In this document: in pieces, positions 28,854 through 42,005 of the stretch
Layout of the letters: each line of letters starts with the position of its first letter
Position numbering within the stretch: position 1 is the first letter of the stretch
Source: Anas platyrhynchos
Taxonomy: Eukaryota; Chordata; Aves; Anseriformes; Anatidae
DNA length: 64,000 bases
Direction: 5' to 3'
Assembly (NCBI RefSeq): GCF_047663525.1
Contig: NC_092590.1
Span: forward strand, 54,714,501 to 54,778,500
Translations under genes and position numbers: made by a program
Notes under the pieces: generated by a model
The model's input: only the letters and a program-made list of their open reading frames with translations
Databases searched by the model: none
Told to the model about the DNA's origin: nothing

Positions 28854-29302
28854 ATCACAGAATCACAGAATGAAGGTTGGAAGTGACCTCTTAAAGGTCA
28901 TCAGTCCAACCCCCCTACTGAGTAGGATCACCTAGAGCACATTGCACAGGATGGCATCCAGACGGGCTTTGAATATCTCCAGAGAAGGAGACTCCACAAC
29001 CTCTCTGGGCAGCCTGTTCCAGTGCTCTCTCACCCTCACTAGAGAAGTGAGAGGGCACTAGAGAAGTGCCCTCTCATATTCAGCCAGAACCTCCTGTGCT
29101 TCAGTCTGTGCCCATTGCCTCTTGTCTTGTCACAGGGCACAACAGAAAAAAGACAGGCTCGACACCCTCCCCTCATATATTTATGCAGATTGATGAGGTC
29201 TCCCCTCAGCCTTCTCTTTTGCAGGCTAAACAGGCCCGGTTCTCTCATCTTGTCCTCATACAACAGGTGCTCCAGTCCTCTAATCATCTTAGTAGCCCTA
29301 AA
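28854..29302 (-). mobile_element. CR1 LINE, 5'-truncated, minus orientation
   Basis: On the minus strand this encodes the last part of CR1 ORF2, starting near [11 protein letters not shown] and continuing through L-F-S-L-Q-K-R-R-L-R-G-D-L-I-N and R-G-N-G-H-R-L-K-H, followed by the 3' UTR. It ends at the terminal repeat seen on the plus strand as AATCACAGAATCACAGAATG. It has the same orientation as GRXCR1. Around 29037-29076 a local rearrangement interrupts the CR1 sequence: a 13-base direct repeat 19 bases apart and an 11-bp inverted repeat. No intact coding capacity remains. Confidence 0.93.
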
Positions 29303-29607
29303 ATATTTGCTTCCATGTTTGCAAATGTAACTAAAATATACATCACCTAAGACGTACAATGAGAACCCTTAAATGTCTTGTTGCAAGGTGGTTTATTTGC
29401 ACATAATCATTAGATCTAAATAAACAAGACTGATGCTAGTAACTAAGCATATAGGATGGTTCGTATTTGTAGACAACTATATTTCAACTTTCAGCTTTAA
29501 GTGTTCCACAGACTTCATTTGTCCTGTGTCAAAGGGATGAAGATATCTATTGGCAAGAGGACACAGCAAATGAGCTAGCAGGCAGCATGTTTTAAAAGAC
29601 ATTTAAA

Positions 29608-29724
29608 TGTTGAACTTAGCGATACGGTTTAGTGGAGGACTTGTTAGCGTTAGGTCAGAGATTGGACTCGATGATCTTGAGGTCTCTTCCAACCTAGACA
29701 ATTCTGTGATTCTGTAATTCTGTG
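29608..29724 (+). mobile_element. CR1 LINE 3'-terminal fragment
   Basis: The 3' end of a CR1 subfamily: GGTTTAGTGGAGGACTTGTT, then GATTGGACTCGATGATCTTG, a CTCTTCCAACC segment and the terminal ATTCTGTGATTCTG repeats. It lies about 300 bases from the minus-orientation CR1 at 28854-29302 and is an independent insertion. The 5' edge is approximate. Confidence 0.85.
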
Positions 29725-32700
29725 TTGTACCATATCAAAGAAGAGAGAATAACCTAAATTCTTCTTGATGGTCCTAGTTTTAAGAATACTTTGAAAGTCA
29801 TTTTTTCCTAATTGTCTTCCTGAGTTACCAATTTGAGCTTCATAGACAAAAAAAAAATGTTATTGCTGCTGATTAACATTTAATTTTAACCAGTTCATCA
29901 TTTTATCTCTGTTGTAAGAGGCCAACTCTCAGAAAAATAAAATAATCAACTAATATCCTAAGAATTTTTTGATAAGCAGTTTACTTAACATTACTCTTTT
30001 TCAATCAACAATAAGGTCAGCTTAAAGGAAGAAGAGGCATTTTCCACATTCATTCAAAGGCTGAGCACCTTCTTGAGCAGCTCTGCAAAATGGCATTATG
30101 TAAGAATACTAGAGCCGCAACTGGGCTCAGCACCAGTGTTCATCTAGTATTCCAGGTCATCTACCAGACAGATAATTAAGAGAGGATAGAAAATATATAT
30201 GGTATTTCCCCCTAATACTCTCTAAGTTTATGATTCTTTTCAGCTCAGAGAATTTCCTTAGGGCAATATTTTTAGGAATACTACTTCCTACAACCAGGAG
30301 GCACTATATTCCATTTGGCATTTGTGTTCATTGCCTGAGAACAAGCACATTAGTTCTTTCTTTCAAAAAGAAAGCAAATGTTTTTGGTTTTGTTTTGTTT
30401 GTTTATTTGGTTGGTTGATTGTTTTTTTCAGATTTAAAGGGAGGCAGAGAGTGGCAGAACATGGTTACTTGCAGTCTCTCAGGTCATGTCTACCTGGATT
30501 CAGTCTGCTCTCTACCTCCTGTCCCTTTAAAAGTAAGTCACAGGTTCCAAGCTTTTCTAGGACACTTTATTGCTGTAGTAATGCCATCACCTTATAATGT
30601 GTAAGACTGGAGAGAGAGAGAGAGAGAGAAATGCGAGTCAAGTATAGTATTTGGAATGACAAGTTGAGACTCAGCAAGCCTGTCCCCCACTCACGCTCCA
30701 GCAACTTATTCATGCTGTCTTATGACTGCTTAACTGAAAGTACTACTCCCACCACTGCCTCCTGCAGACACGTTTTGTAACAAAGCAGCATCTGCTTATG
30801 TATATTTTGTGTAGGATCCAATCCACCAGGCATGCTCAGAGGACACCTACTGCATCAAGCCCTGAAGGTGAGACAAGCAAAGGAACGCCTATTTTGTGGT
30901 TCCCACAGGACATGAGTAGGAGGTACCTGTCACATCTTGTCAATACCAAGATAATGAGGCACATGGCCAAGGCAGATCATTAGTCAAATTTTCATTAATA
31001 AAAGTTGTTTGTTTGTTGTTGTTTTTTTGCCTTTGAGACAAGGTGGCAACAAAAGAGGGGTTTGGAAAATCAATTTAGTTGTAAGTCCTTATTCAGAAGC
31101 CTATTTTTTTTGAATCTATACCTAAAGTCTTGGTTCACTCTAATACTACATATATGTATTCCATATATAAGTATTCACTGCAGTATAAGCGTATCTTCTT
31201 CGCTCTGCCCTTTGTTATGCAAAGAATAAAGCCAGAGGGTGAGACTTATTAATAAATCACTCTGCTTGGGAAAGTAGCCACATGGTGTAGACTTCACAGA
31301 GCGAAAAATGTAATTGTGCTGTCCCTCACAGCCCAGGGCAACAGCTCTGCTTTTTCATACAGGCTGCTCAATCTGCTTGGACCACAGGTCCTTAGACCCC
31401 AGCTGGGGTGAGTCTGAGACATCTCTATTCAGTACCAGTTAGTTCTTAGAAGTTGCTTTCTATCAGCAGAAGGGAGAAGGTGAAAACAAAGTGCAAAATG
31501 ATCTCCCCACTGCTGCTCCCATCCTGCTCCTGCCAGTCTGGCTGTACATGAGACTCAAGTGTCAAGGGTGTTCACAGACCAGTGCTAGGAAGTGTCAATA
31601 CAGTCTCTGTTTCAGGGAGGACTGGTGTGCACAGATAAGCCTGTTGAGGTTCAAAACTGCACCAATCACATCACTGATGCCTGACTTCTGATGCAAAATG
31701 CACAAAGGCTGGTTCTCGGTTGCCTTGCATTTTGTGATCCTGTCTACCTGTGCTAAATGAATAAAAACAGTACAACCAGTGGGGAAATGCCAGTTCAGTT
31801 TTATAACATTTTGCACTCATCTGCAAATGTAAGTGTGATTTCAGAAGCAAAGTACATGCTTATCTGAAGCAGAACAATATATTTACACTGAGCAGAAAGG
31901 TTTAATTGTCTGAACTGTCTATGGGGTTTGCCTCTGCTCTGAGTGTCTCAAGAATACAGACTTCTTTTAAGGTTCCTTTGTTTGGTGCTTTATAGCTGAT
32001 TTATAGGAGAATATGAGAGCTGATTTATAGGACAATGTAATAACAATATTAATATCCTAAGTACAAACCAACCCCAGGTTCCTGTTAAAAACTGACAGAC
32101 CTGAAAATTTGTCTTTTTGAATCAGTGTAGCTGTTCAGCAACCAGCTCTGGAAATGACCATTTTTAGCCGTCATGTAATCAACTGAATTAATTGAATCAC
32201 CATCCCACGTGTTGTGGTTGAAGATAAAAGTACTTAGGAAGGTACAAAGGAGGAGGTGAAAAGACAGTTTGACCATTCCAGTAGTGATCCAGATGACCTG
32301 TTAACACTAATTTTCTGTAAAAAAAAACTTTTTTTTTTTTTTTTAGTCATTTGACTCTCTGTAATTATAACTTTTCCTATTCTTAGGTGGATTTCAGTGC
32401 TACACTGCTCAATACTTAGTTTTCCAGATTCATGAACACTAAGAACAAACATTTGAACTTTATATCTCAGAGAAGGTAACTCACTGGGGTGGCAAAAACT
32501 GTGGCTTTAGGTTATGAGCAGGTTTCCCTGCCATTGCTATGGACAGGTACTGGGAATCCAGCATGTCAATTCCTTCTGCGACCTATGCCTGTTTGGGAGT
32601 CATAGGACAGTGTCTATGGATAAGAATATGAAGAGAAAGCTCAGGAGGCCTCTGACAAACTTAGTCCAGTCCTGGCATAAGTTTTTGAGTTCAGAGAGTC

Positions 32701-34420
32701 CAATGATGCTGGAGAATCAGGAGCACAACCAACACTGACCATCCACCAAAGAAACGTGGAGGGGAATGAAGTTACATCATGACTTCTCCAGTAAAACCAC
32801 AGACATCTTCCTCTATCTTCTGCCCATAGTTTTGGGGATTGCAGTGCTACACTTCAGAGGATGGACTGATATACAGTGTGCCACCCAACCTAAGGCCTTT
32901 GCTTTTACTGTTACAACAGAAACATTCTTATCAGTACTTTTCAGCGCCTGCCTTTTTTGAAAGACTGTTGCTTTTGTCGCTGTCTTTCATTTTATTTTCT
33001 CTGTGGCTTGGTATTAGCCATCCCTTCTGGTTTTGTGAGATCTGCATGTCTTGCAGTGTGTTCACTTCTCCAGATCACTAACAAACAGAGATGGCAATGA
33101 ATCTAACCACCCCAAGAGCTTTCCTTCTCTTAACAAACTCTATCTGATTCTTAACTCTATCTGATTCTTCCTTCCCATCTCTCCCTCTAAATATTAATAA
33201 GCTAATCCTTTATCTGGCTGAATATTGACTTGCACTTTGTAATGTTAAATGCTAGCTCTACCTGTGATACTGCACTGGAAAATATCATTAAGACCAAACA
33301 CATTATGTCCCTCCACCCATATCCATTCTCATACAATGTTCAGAAAGGCATTAATCAGGTCTGTTAACCAGGCCTGCCCTTCCATAACAGATGTCAGCAG
33401 GCCCTGCCTGAGAATGAGATCTGTAGCTAATTTAGCAGAAAGTGTCCTCTCGGAGCATACTGGAAGGCCAGTGTAGTGTGTAAGTGTGGGATTAGAGGAA
33501 AGGACCCATGATGAAACTGGGAATGAGAGGAGACCTGTGTGAAAGCTCTGGCTGAGCTCCATTGCTGTGCACAGCAAAGTCTCACATGAAAAAAACATTG
33601 CACTACTTAGCAATATACTGGGCAACCCGAGGACTTTTGCTCTGCATCGCCTGGAAGCCATCACAGGAACAGCCTGTTCAGACACCCAGACACACATACA
33701 CACACGCAAAGTAATTATGAAAAGAATTAAATTTATTTCAAGGAAACAAGAATAATTTATGTTCTGTTTCATATAGGAAAATATAGGATGCATTCAAACC
33801 TATTCATATTTAAACAATGTCCAGGTTTCAGTATTAGAAAACAAACACTTTAGTTACATGAAGAAAATAATTACTTTATATATTCAGAGAAAGAGCTTAT
33901 GCCCCAGTGTAATCAGAAGGTCACTTACTTAGCTCTGGAACTGCCAGTGTGGTCAGATTTAATATTTCAATTAAGATAATTTCACTCATGCTGAGAAGGT
34001 GGATGACCAGGAAGACCAAGAGCTCATGGTCCTTTCAGGGTTTTGAACCGGGCACATTTCTCATGGATAAAATATTTCTGACTATCTGACCACTGCAGTG
34101 TCAGCCTGTACAAATGGACTGAGGCCACTCCTCAGGTCCCAAGTGAGGTGGATTTGGCTGCTGAATGGGCATGGTGGTGGGACAGGATGGACACAGGGGA
34201 GCCCCAGCAGCCTACTTGCTCCAGGAGATGGTTGCTATGGGAATGTTCTCCTTGTGGCATCACCCCTGGAAGAAAAAGGCTGGAGGGGTTGAAGACCTGG
34301 GGAAGGTCTTCTATGGGGAAGACACTGTTCCCCATAAACAGGGCTGGTGTCTTCCTGCATTTTTGTCCCTAACACTTCCTGCCATGGAGCAGAGATGCTA
34401 CCCTAAGCACATGCTTCTCT

Positions 34421-34459
34421 GCCCCACACCTGTGCCCCACACCTGTGCCCCACAGCTGT
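34421..34459 (+). repeat. 13-bp minisatellite, three copies
   Basis: GCCCCACACCTGT is repeated three times in tandem; the third copy has AGCTGT in place of ACCTGT. It lies in the GC-richer part of intron 1. Confidence 0.8.
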
Positions 34460-35076
34460 GCACGGATGCTCCTGCTGGGCTCCCCAGGCTCCTCCCAGGG
34501 GGAAAGGAGACGCAGCTCCTACTGTCACTATGCCACAGCAGCTCGTGTCCAGGGACAGTCATTGGCCAGGCTAATGCATGGGACCTAGTTCATTTTAAGA
34601 AATGCCTGAAATTGGAATTTAGTGGCTGTGCTGGTGATGGAAGTGCTTGGCATGTGGTTGCAGGAAGATGTAGCTGGGGCTGTACATCTATTTGGTGGTA
34701 TATATATATTCTCCGGCCAATCTTGTATCATACAATAACGATATTTTTTTTCCTCTACAAATACTGCCTGTATGCCTCACAGTATTCACATTCCCAAAAA
34801 CTCCAGAAGATGTGAGGTTTCTACATGAGACTGTTGTGGGAAGGAGCTGTCTAAACCAATTCTGTAGAAAGGCTGTAGTTAGTAAATGGGGAAAAATTAG
34901 TCAAAAAGACAAGTATTCAATGGAATATCAAAAATAAGTAGGAATGCTTTTATCACAGACATAATAGAAGTTTTTCTGAACATCATACATCAAAGACCTT
35001 TACTGTGTGACTTAAGGACCATTTAATGAATCCCTGTTTACCCTTAGAATATCTGAATAAAGTGACTTATTTTAAA

Positions 35077-35125
35077 GGACAGTTGGACTTGAGGATCTGT
35101 GCGGGTCCCTTCCAACTGAACTATT
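35077..35125 (+). mobile_element. CR1 LINE 3'-terminal fragment leading into a pentanucleotide array
   Basis: AGGACAGTTGGACTTGAGGA, then a GGGTCCCTTCCAACTGAA segment match the CR1 3' end. Where the normal octamer tail should be, a pentanucleotide repeat begins, so the array at 35121-35245 very probably grew from the CR1 tail. Confidence 0.75.
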
Positions 35126-35245
35126 CTATTCTATTCTATTCTATTCTATTCTATTCTATTCTATTCTATTCTATTCTATTCTATTCTATTCTATCCTATC
35201 CTATCCTATTCTATCCTATCCTATCCTATCCTATCCTATCCCATT
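35121..35245 (+). repeat. (CTATT)n / (CTATC)n microsatellite, 125 bases
   Basis: About 25 pentanucleotide units. The first part (35121-35194) is pure CTATT. The second part (to 35245) is mostly CTATC with one CTATT. The clean switch shows a point change in one unit that was then amplified. Confidence 0.93.
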
Positions 35246-37420
35246 CAATTCAGGATAATAGGGTAATAGAGGTGTGCAGGTGTAGTCTGAAGAATCAAAG
35301 GACAGACACTGCAGAAAAACAAAAAAATACTTTCAGGGTCACAGGACACTCACAAATGCACAGTATTTGACTTCTTGCATACATATTTTAGTTAATAAGT
35401 GATCTATTAAAACTAAATAATAAATGTTTGCATTCAAGAATTTGTCAGTACTCAGTTTAGGACTGTCAAGAAGTCATGAACATACTTTGAGATTACAAAT
35501 AGCTGCTTTGACACTGATTCTGAGAATTGTATGATGAGGTCATCTACTGCTGAATCACCAAAGGGACAGAAACAGGCTCTCATCAAGGATAAGAGATTCC
35601 ATATACATTTTAGCTGTTGTTATACATCTGCTGTTGCTTACCCAAGGGAAGCAAAACATGTAATTGTAGATGTTCTCACATAATCAAGTGAACTTAGGAA
35701 AGTGCCCAGATCAAGGGATTTTGAGTTATATCTTTTTACAGTGACATATTTCTATCTTAATATATTTTTGAATCCAGAATTGTTGTTGCTCTCTACATGG
35801 TATTGCTGCACAATAAACTGTCTGGAACATACTTACAGAAAACTAGAAATTATCTTACAATGTTATCCTAAAAAAATTATACTCCATTTGTAGCTAGACA
35901 GAGTATGATCTTATTTCAAATCAGGATCAGGCCATTCCAAATCAGCCCCAAAGACAACTTCTCTGTTTAGCTCTTCTCTGTGCTCACCACGTAGCACAGA
36001 AAATTATATCACAATATGACATAAAAGATATGCAAACATCCGCCCATTTTCACTACACTTCAAACTTTATCTCTAAGGAAACAAGATCTTGTAGGAAAAT
36101 AACATGGAGCAGGGTCTGGAATCAAGGTGGGAGAAGAACACAGACATGTCCCGGCTAACACTTCTTAACTCATATCTGATTAGAAAAAGTCCCCAGTGAG
36201 TTTGTCAGAGCGGGGAACTCAAGGGCAAAGTTTTTGGTGAGTAGCTTGAAAGAAAGCTGTGCTTTCTCTGAGTGCTCTGTGATATAAAGAACAAAACACA
36301 GACATTACAGATGATTCATCATTGAAGAAAGAGTCATCTCACACAGAAACATCAGTACTGACAAAAAAACTAGGTACAGCATAGGGGGTGAGTTCATATT
36401 CAGAAGAAAGAGAATGCTAGTCCACAGCCATTCCTAAAGTATTATGAAATGAGTTAGCTTCAAAGTAACAAAGAACTTTTAGAATATTTAATTTTAATAC
36501 AAAAAGCCATTGTTACTAATATCAAATTCCCCGTGATTTAAAGCTGCATAAATTATTTTAAAAGAAGGCACTGAAGCCAACTATAGGCTAATTTAAATGA
36601 GCATCATAATTCTGGGTTCTAACAAACTTTAGAGAGTTTGGTTGCATACCTGTTCCTTTGTTTGAATATTAATGACTGAAAGACCTGAATAGTTATGTAG
36701 ATAAATTATATATATGAACTAAATTTTTTAGAACATTATCTTGAATTTTCTGAGGCCTATATTTCTCTGCCTAAGGGGTCAGCGTGGCACATACTGTTTC
36801 AAATACAGATATTCTACTCCTTCAATAAAATGAATGGAAAACAGACATTAATAAAAGAGACTAATAAATTAATAAATGTGACTAAGATTTCATTCCTCTG
36901 AAATTTTCATGTGGGAAAACAGTCATTGCTGCCATCCTGCATTTAATTTGATCTACTTTGCAGATTAAACACAATGGAATTTAAAAGTATACATATTTAC
37001 ATGTAGGGGACAGTAGATAGCATTGCAAACTCATTAGAACTAATACAAGAGAGGTGGAAACATGACACATCCTTGTACAGATCCCCTATACAGATCTTTG
37101 GTAAAGCCCCAGTTAATTCCTCTGTTTTGTTTCTTTCCTAGTCTTGACATGAGAAGCACAGTATACCCAGTGCTCATAAGCAAATTTTAGGTCAATTTTG
37201 ACAGAAAAATATCGCAGTCAGCTTGGAGGGTGGAGCCAGAAAGAGCAATGAGACTGTGCTGAGAAAGAGCAGCCAGCAGCCAGCAAAGGGGAGGAGGCAG
37301 AATTGAATCCAGAGCCTGAGAAATTGTCAAAGAGAGAGATCTGGACAAAGGAACAGAATAACGTGCAACATTAAAAGGGACAGATACTGGGCCTAGAGCC
37401 AGCTGTACTGCATCACTTAC

Positions 37421-37816
37421 CTGAAATACTTTTGACAGATTGTCAAAGAGGGCTTGACCAGCGCTGACTTTGTGCTTGACACCTCTGACAGTGCCATTTT
37501 TGCTGAGAATGTTGACTCGCTTTGTACCAAAACCCTTCTCTTTAGCAGCTCTGACTAAAATAAGCAAGTCATCCTGCTCGTTTTCATTCTCATCACACTC
37601 AGACCCGACGTGTCCATTCTGCTGCCCTTCCACCTCACTCAGACGGCTGGTCTGGTCGGTCTCCGAGCTACTGGCATATTCAGAGTCCAGCGAGTCAGTG
37701 GCCTCCCCATCAGCATAGACCTCCTTCAGCACCCTCCCGCTGTGAGAGGATGCCACACGGAACCGAACCTTCCTCGACAGCCTCTCGCCTTCCGCCTTCA
37801 CCTCGCTCTTAAACAT
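37421..37816 (-). CDS. GRXCR1: GRXCR1 coding exon 1: start codon and N-terminal region
   Basis: This exon encodes residues 1-132. It opens with M-F-K-S-E-V-K and includes the family-specific segment [19 protein letters not shown], an acidic Ser-rich stretch (residues 41-83), then [17 protein letters not shown] and [13 protein letters not shown]. The donor is CAG|GTAAGT at 37420. I chose the ATG at 37816-37814 because it aligns with the mammalian start and has A at -3. An in-frame ATG 51 bases upstream (37867-37865) would add 17 residues; it has no purine at -3. The open frame continues past the donor to 37187 but leaves family similarity exactly at the splice site, so that part is intron. Confidence 0.94.
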
Positions 37817-37933
37817 CTTCTCTTCTACCGATATAAGCAGTTTGCATTGTTCCACTGTAGTGCCCATTGGATCTGCCAGTTTGTCACGCTTACCAACAAT
37901 ACCAGCACTGTTTCCTGCTGACAGGGGTTCTCA
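37817..37933 (-). promoter_or_regulatory. GRXCR1: GRXCR1 5' leader / proximal promoter region
   Basis: Directly upstream of the start codon the reading frame stays open for 39 codons until an in-frame TGA at 37933-37931. It includes one in-frame ATG at 37867. On the gene strand a CCAAT pentamer lies just 5' of that ATG (plus-strand ATTGG at 37866-37870). I see no convincing TATA box at a sensible distance. The transcription start and any upstream non-coding exon cannot be placed from sequence alone. Confidence 0.4.
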
Positions 37934-40900
37934 TATTAAGCCAAAGAGGATCCCCAAGAACCTACACTGCTGTTCGGCAGTTAATAATGGATGTGTTTGT
38001 GCTATGGTTACCTTTAAACTAAAACCCGTAAAACGATATCTTCAATTAAATATTAAAGAGCCATTGTGTAGTTTTTAGCACTAAAGAAGAAAGGGAGAAA
38101 TTATATTAATTGAATAAAAATTCAAACCTACCCATGATAAACCCAATAACAGACATTACATGAGTTTATATAAATGTAATTTTTGTTTGCTGAGGAAGGC
38201 AAAAAGGAAGAAAGAGCTTTCCACGAGATTTATAGAGTCACAACTGCTCATGTACATGACACCTGAGGTGAAAATCACGAATTTCAATATCGAAGAGGAG
38301 TCAATGATGGGCACATCTTTCATCATGATATTTCATTCACCTACCAGTCAGACCTCATTCACCAGTTTCCTTTCTATATAAGCTTACAGAGATTAGGAGG
38401 GGAGCTATGACAGTACTTGGAGTTGCCGGCATTTACATAAACTAACAGAGCAGTGGAGAAGCAATTAGTCTCAATATGTTGCAGAATAACAAGGTGATAT
38501 TAAACAAAATTTAGCCACTGCTGTCATCAGACAGTAACTATGGTCTCTGTTCTGTTTTGGGTTTTCAATGGACTGGAATAAGGGAAACTGAACAGAAGAA
38601 TAGGAGAAAGCTAATTAATTGGGGCAACATGTGTCAAACAAAAGAAATGTAGGATAAGATGGATTACACAACAGGAGAAGCAAAAATGTTCCATACACAC
38701 TCTTTACAGCTTCTGAAATTATCTAAATAGGGCTAGAAGGCACCTAAAGAAATCACTTAACAGATTGCCTACTCCAAAGTTAACTATATCTTTACACGCT
38801 ATGATGTCTGAGTGATCTCCTCAAAAATCTGCAGTAATTAAATTATTTTTAATATTTTTAATTAAATAAAATCCTAGTGCTTTGCAATGAATTGTCACTG
38901 CTTAGGAAAGCTGAGCTCCTATAACAAAAATATTTTTCACACTTTCATAATATTTTTAATCTCCTCCAATTAATGTTATACATTCTTTAACATAAAAACA
39001 ATTTTATTCTCATTGTAGGCAATGGGAAAAGCTCCTCATGTCTGTATTGCAGAGAACCTGATGATACCTGAGTGATTTAAGAAGCTAATGTAGCATTGAA
39101 GAAATGCAGAATTAAACTGTATGACATTCTAAAAATATTTCAAATACTGTTAACAACTTGTTCTCTACTAGTAGGAAATAAACTCACTATTTTCATGGCA
39201 ATTCCATTACTCAATGGAAAATATTTTTGTTTCTGATTAAAAGAAGGAAACAAAACAAAACAAAAAAACTACATGACAATTTTATCTGAAGGAAAACATG
39301 CAAGCACACTAGAGAATGCCCTTTGACAGAGGTGTTTACACACATAAGGTTTCATCTTTATATTCCAGCTGTGGACCTTCTCTGAGCAAACGTGACTTTT
39401 GGGGGCAAGTGCACATAACCAGCAGGAAACAGATTACAGGGACTTAACTGATTGTATTCTTCACATGACATCTAAGAGTTCAAAGAACTGAAACGCACAG
39501 ATTTATACCATCTGCCTGGTGCATATTCTCAACAAACACAGAATGGATAAAAATTGACTAAGCATCTCTGTCCCTCCTGTAGAATTAAATTTGTTAACTC
39601 CTGTAATAAACACTGACACTAACCCCACTTACCCACTTTGCTGCTGCATCCTGCCAGCTGATATATTTGTGTTCCTTATTTCTTAGTTTCTTTATACAGT
39701 TATATTCATTCAAATGATTATTTCTTTTAATGAGCGATATCAATTAAAATTAATGTGGCAGATTTTTTCAGTAATGACATACTTCTTACTTGTAATTATG
39801 ACTTTTCTTGAAACATTTGGCTATTGTTGTTATTGTTCCTTCTTCATCAACTTTTGATTAATTTGAGGCAAGGGGATCAGCAAGCATAAAGTCAAAGCAC
39901 ATGGAGAAAAAGTTATCACTGTGGAGATTTCTCCTGTATAGAGAAGCACTCTGTAAGTGTAGGTACTACAGTTTTGTAAGTACTAAAACCATTCTTTGAG
40001 TCTGGAGAAGGAAGGAGACACAAGGAACTGGACAAGACCATTAGCTTGACGTTGTTGCTAAATAATAGTTAACAGTAAAATTCTCAGACTTCAACTTTAT
40101 CGCTAAGTTGAAAGGAACAAAGAAAACAGTGATTTTGGTAATTACTGACCTCCTTCTTGGCATGAAGTTCAAATAATTGTACTGGAGGAAGCTTATGGGA
40201 CAAGTGCTGTACAGTGCAGCCTAAAAGACCAACATGTGCTCCCAGATAGACATCTGAGAATCTTCCACACTCCGTGGAGAAAGGTACATGCAGTCTCTTG
40301 TATTTTCCTTCCATGACAGTATGAAAGTCCAACTAGCTTAGCCTAAATACTTACCTTTTAAATTACTGAAATTAGGTCAAGTGAGGCAAATTATTTAGTG
40401 CTTTTAAGGAGGAATGATATTACATCAAAAATTGCTATTCTAACTGTATCAGACTGGAAGAAAAGAGAATAGAAAGAAGGTATAGTTTCATTTATAACCC
40501 TAACAATGTATTTAATATGTAGACAACATCCACTTGTCAGTGTTCATCATATGTACGCATATATTATATGTTTTTATTTCAGCAGATTATGCAAGTAGAG
40601 AATCTGTCCCACATAATTTGTTCTCGTAAGTCTGGAGCACTACCAGCTTCATCGCAGAAATGGACCACACATCAACAAGATTTAACTGTAGTAAAATGTT
40701 TGAAAGATAGTCTAGGCAAGTGATTAAACAGCAAAGATTTGTTTTATTTTGTTTTCCTGAAGAAATGTAGCTTATACTATCAGAAACTACAGTAAAAATA
40801 GACCTCATGACATTCCCATTAGTAGAATAGAAGATCAAGGTAATAAAAAGATGCCAGAGTTGGTAGCTTTAAAATACCAATGAAGTGGAAACTAAATCAT

Positions 40901-42005
40901 GAAAACAAAACTTTTAGAATAAAACAGCTGTCCAAAAAAGAAATAAATCAGGTTGAAAACAACAAATGTCTTCTTCATTTCTGAATATGTGATAATTTTA
41001 ATAGAGTAATTTACCCTGTGACAAAGTGTTATACTGTCTGTTTTGATGCACAGTGTAAGTGGGGCCATTTTGCTTTGTGTATTTGCAGGTTACTAAGTAT
41101 ATATAGCAAATCTGTAGGCTGATTTGATAGCATTTACACTGGTGTCATTCATCATTAGACAGATGGCATGAATTCACAGTGACTCGTCTTGTGATATTAA
41201 CTTTTTTTTACTCTACAAAGTCTGTTTGCAACTACCTTTAACTTTATTACACTGATAGTAATCAGAAGTATATTGCTGCAATCTATAGGTGTTAATGCAT
41301 AATTAGAACAGTTATCAGCACCCAGATACTCAAAAGACCAAGATTTCCCATCCATTGTTGGGAAGCAGGTAGCTTGGTTTGAAAATCTGAACTTGTTCAT
41401 TCTGTTACAAAGAACTAGTATTTGTGGATAATAACATCAAACAGGAAGGTTTAGAGATTACAAATGTAGATTATAATAAAGGATAAACATGTTGCTAGCT
41501 GAGCCAGATTTAGTGCATTTCCCACTTGCTCATAAAGGAATATTCCCATTTGCTAGCCCTGTAAAACATCTGCCTACTTTTCTGCAGGTCAAGGATAATA
41601 TTTTAACTTTAGTAAAACTCAGAAGGACACACAGAGTATATATCCAGATACCCACCAGAGAACATGCATCTGTTTGTCAGGCATAGCAGCTGCTAAACAA
41701 AAATACTACAGATTAGAGCAGGCTGAGCAGACTGTTGCTATTATAATGCCTAATTATTCATATGACAAGTGCTTTACAGTGTCATTTCATTTTGTTTGTA
41801 AGTTTTATTTAACTTCTGTTAAACACTTGATAGACAGAATGACAGGGCTTCTGTGACTATATTTCTGTTTGCAATAGTGGGTTGGGTATGTTGGATCAAT
41901 TTATATAACGGAGGATTTAAATGAATGAGGAAATAAACCAACACGTGCATCTAGGCTGTGCACACAAGTGCACAAGGAGGAAAGAGGATCTTTCTGTTAT
42001 GGCAT

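Larger units (their letters stand above)
11402..37420 (-). other. GRXCR1: GRXCR1 intron 1 (26 kb)
   Basis: The donor is CAG|GTAAGT (GT at 37420-37419) and the acceptor is CCTTTCCAG. Length is 26,019 bases. The interior holds CR1 pieces (25003-25058, 28854-29302, 29608-29724, 35077-35125), a TA24 repeat, a TTCTA-type pentanucleotide array, several poly(A) runs and short palindromes, all listed separately. Around 34.1-34.7 kb the GC content rises and a 216-codon open frame appears, but nothing in it resembles a known protein. The remaining sequence is plain AT-rich intron in which I see no gene. Confidence 0.9.

Noticed and set aside
34165-34815. 216-codon open frame on the plus strand, the second longest in the window
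   Set aside because: It lies in a locally GC-richer part of intron 1, includes a 13-bp minisatellite, shows no family resemblance or domain pattern, and overlaps several open frames in other phases, as expected when stop codons are rare by composition.
37187-37420. Continuation of the exon 1 reading frame past the donor
   Set aside because: Family similarity stops exactly at CAG|GTAAGT, and exon 2 continues the protein in phase. The extension is intron 1.
40084-40332. 82-codon minus-strand open frame with a GTCAGT donor-like site
   Set aside because: Considered as an upstream exon, but the sequence matches nothing I recognise and GRXCR1 already has its complete N-terminus in exon 1.
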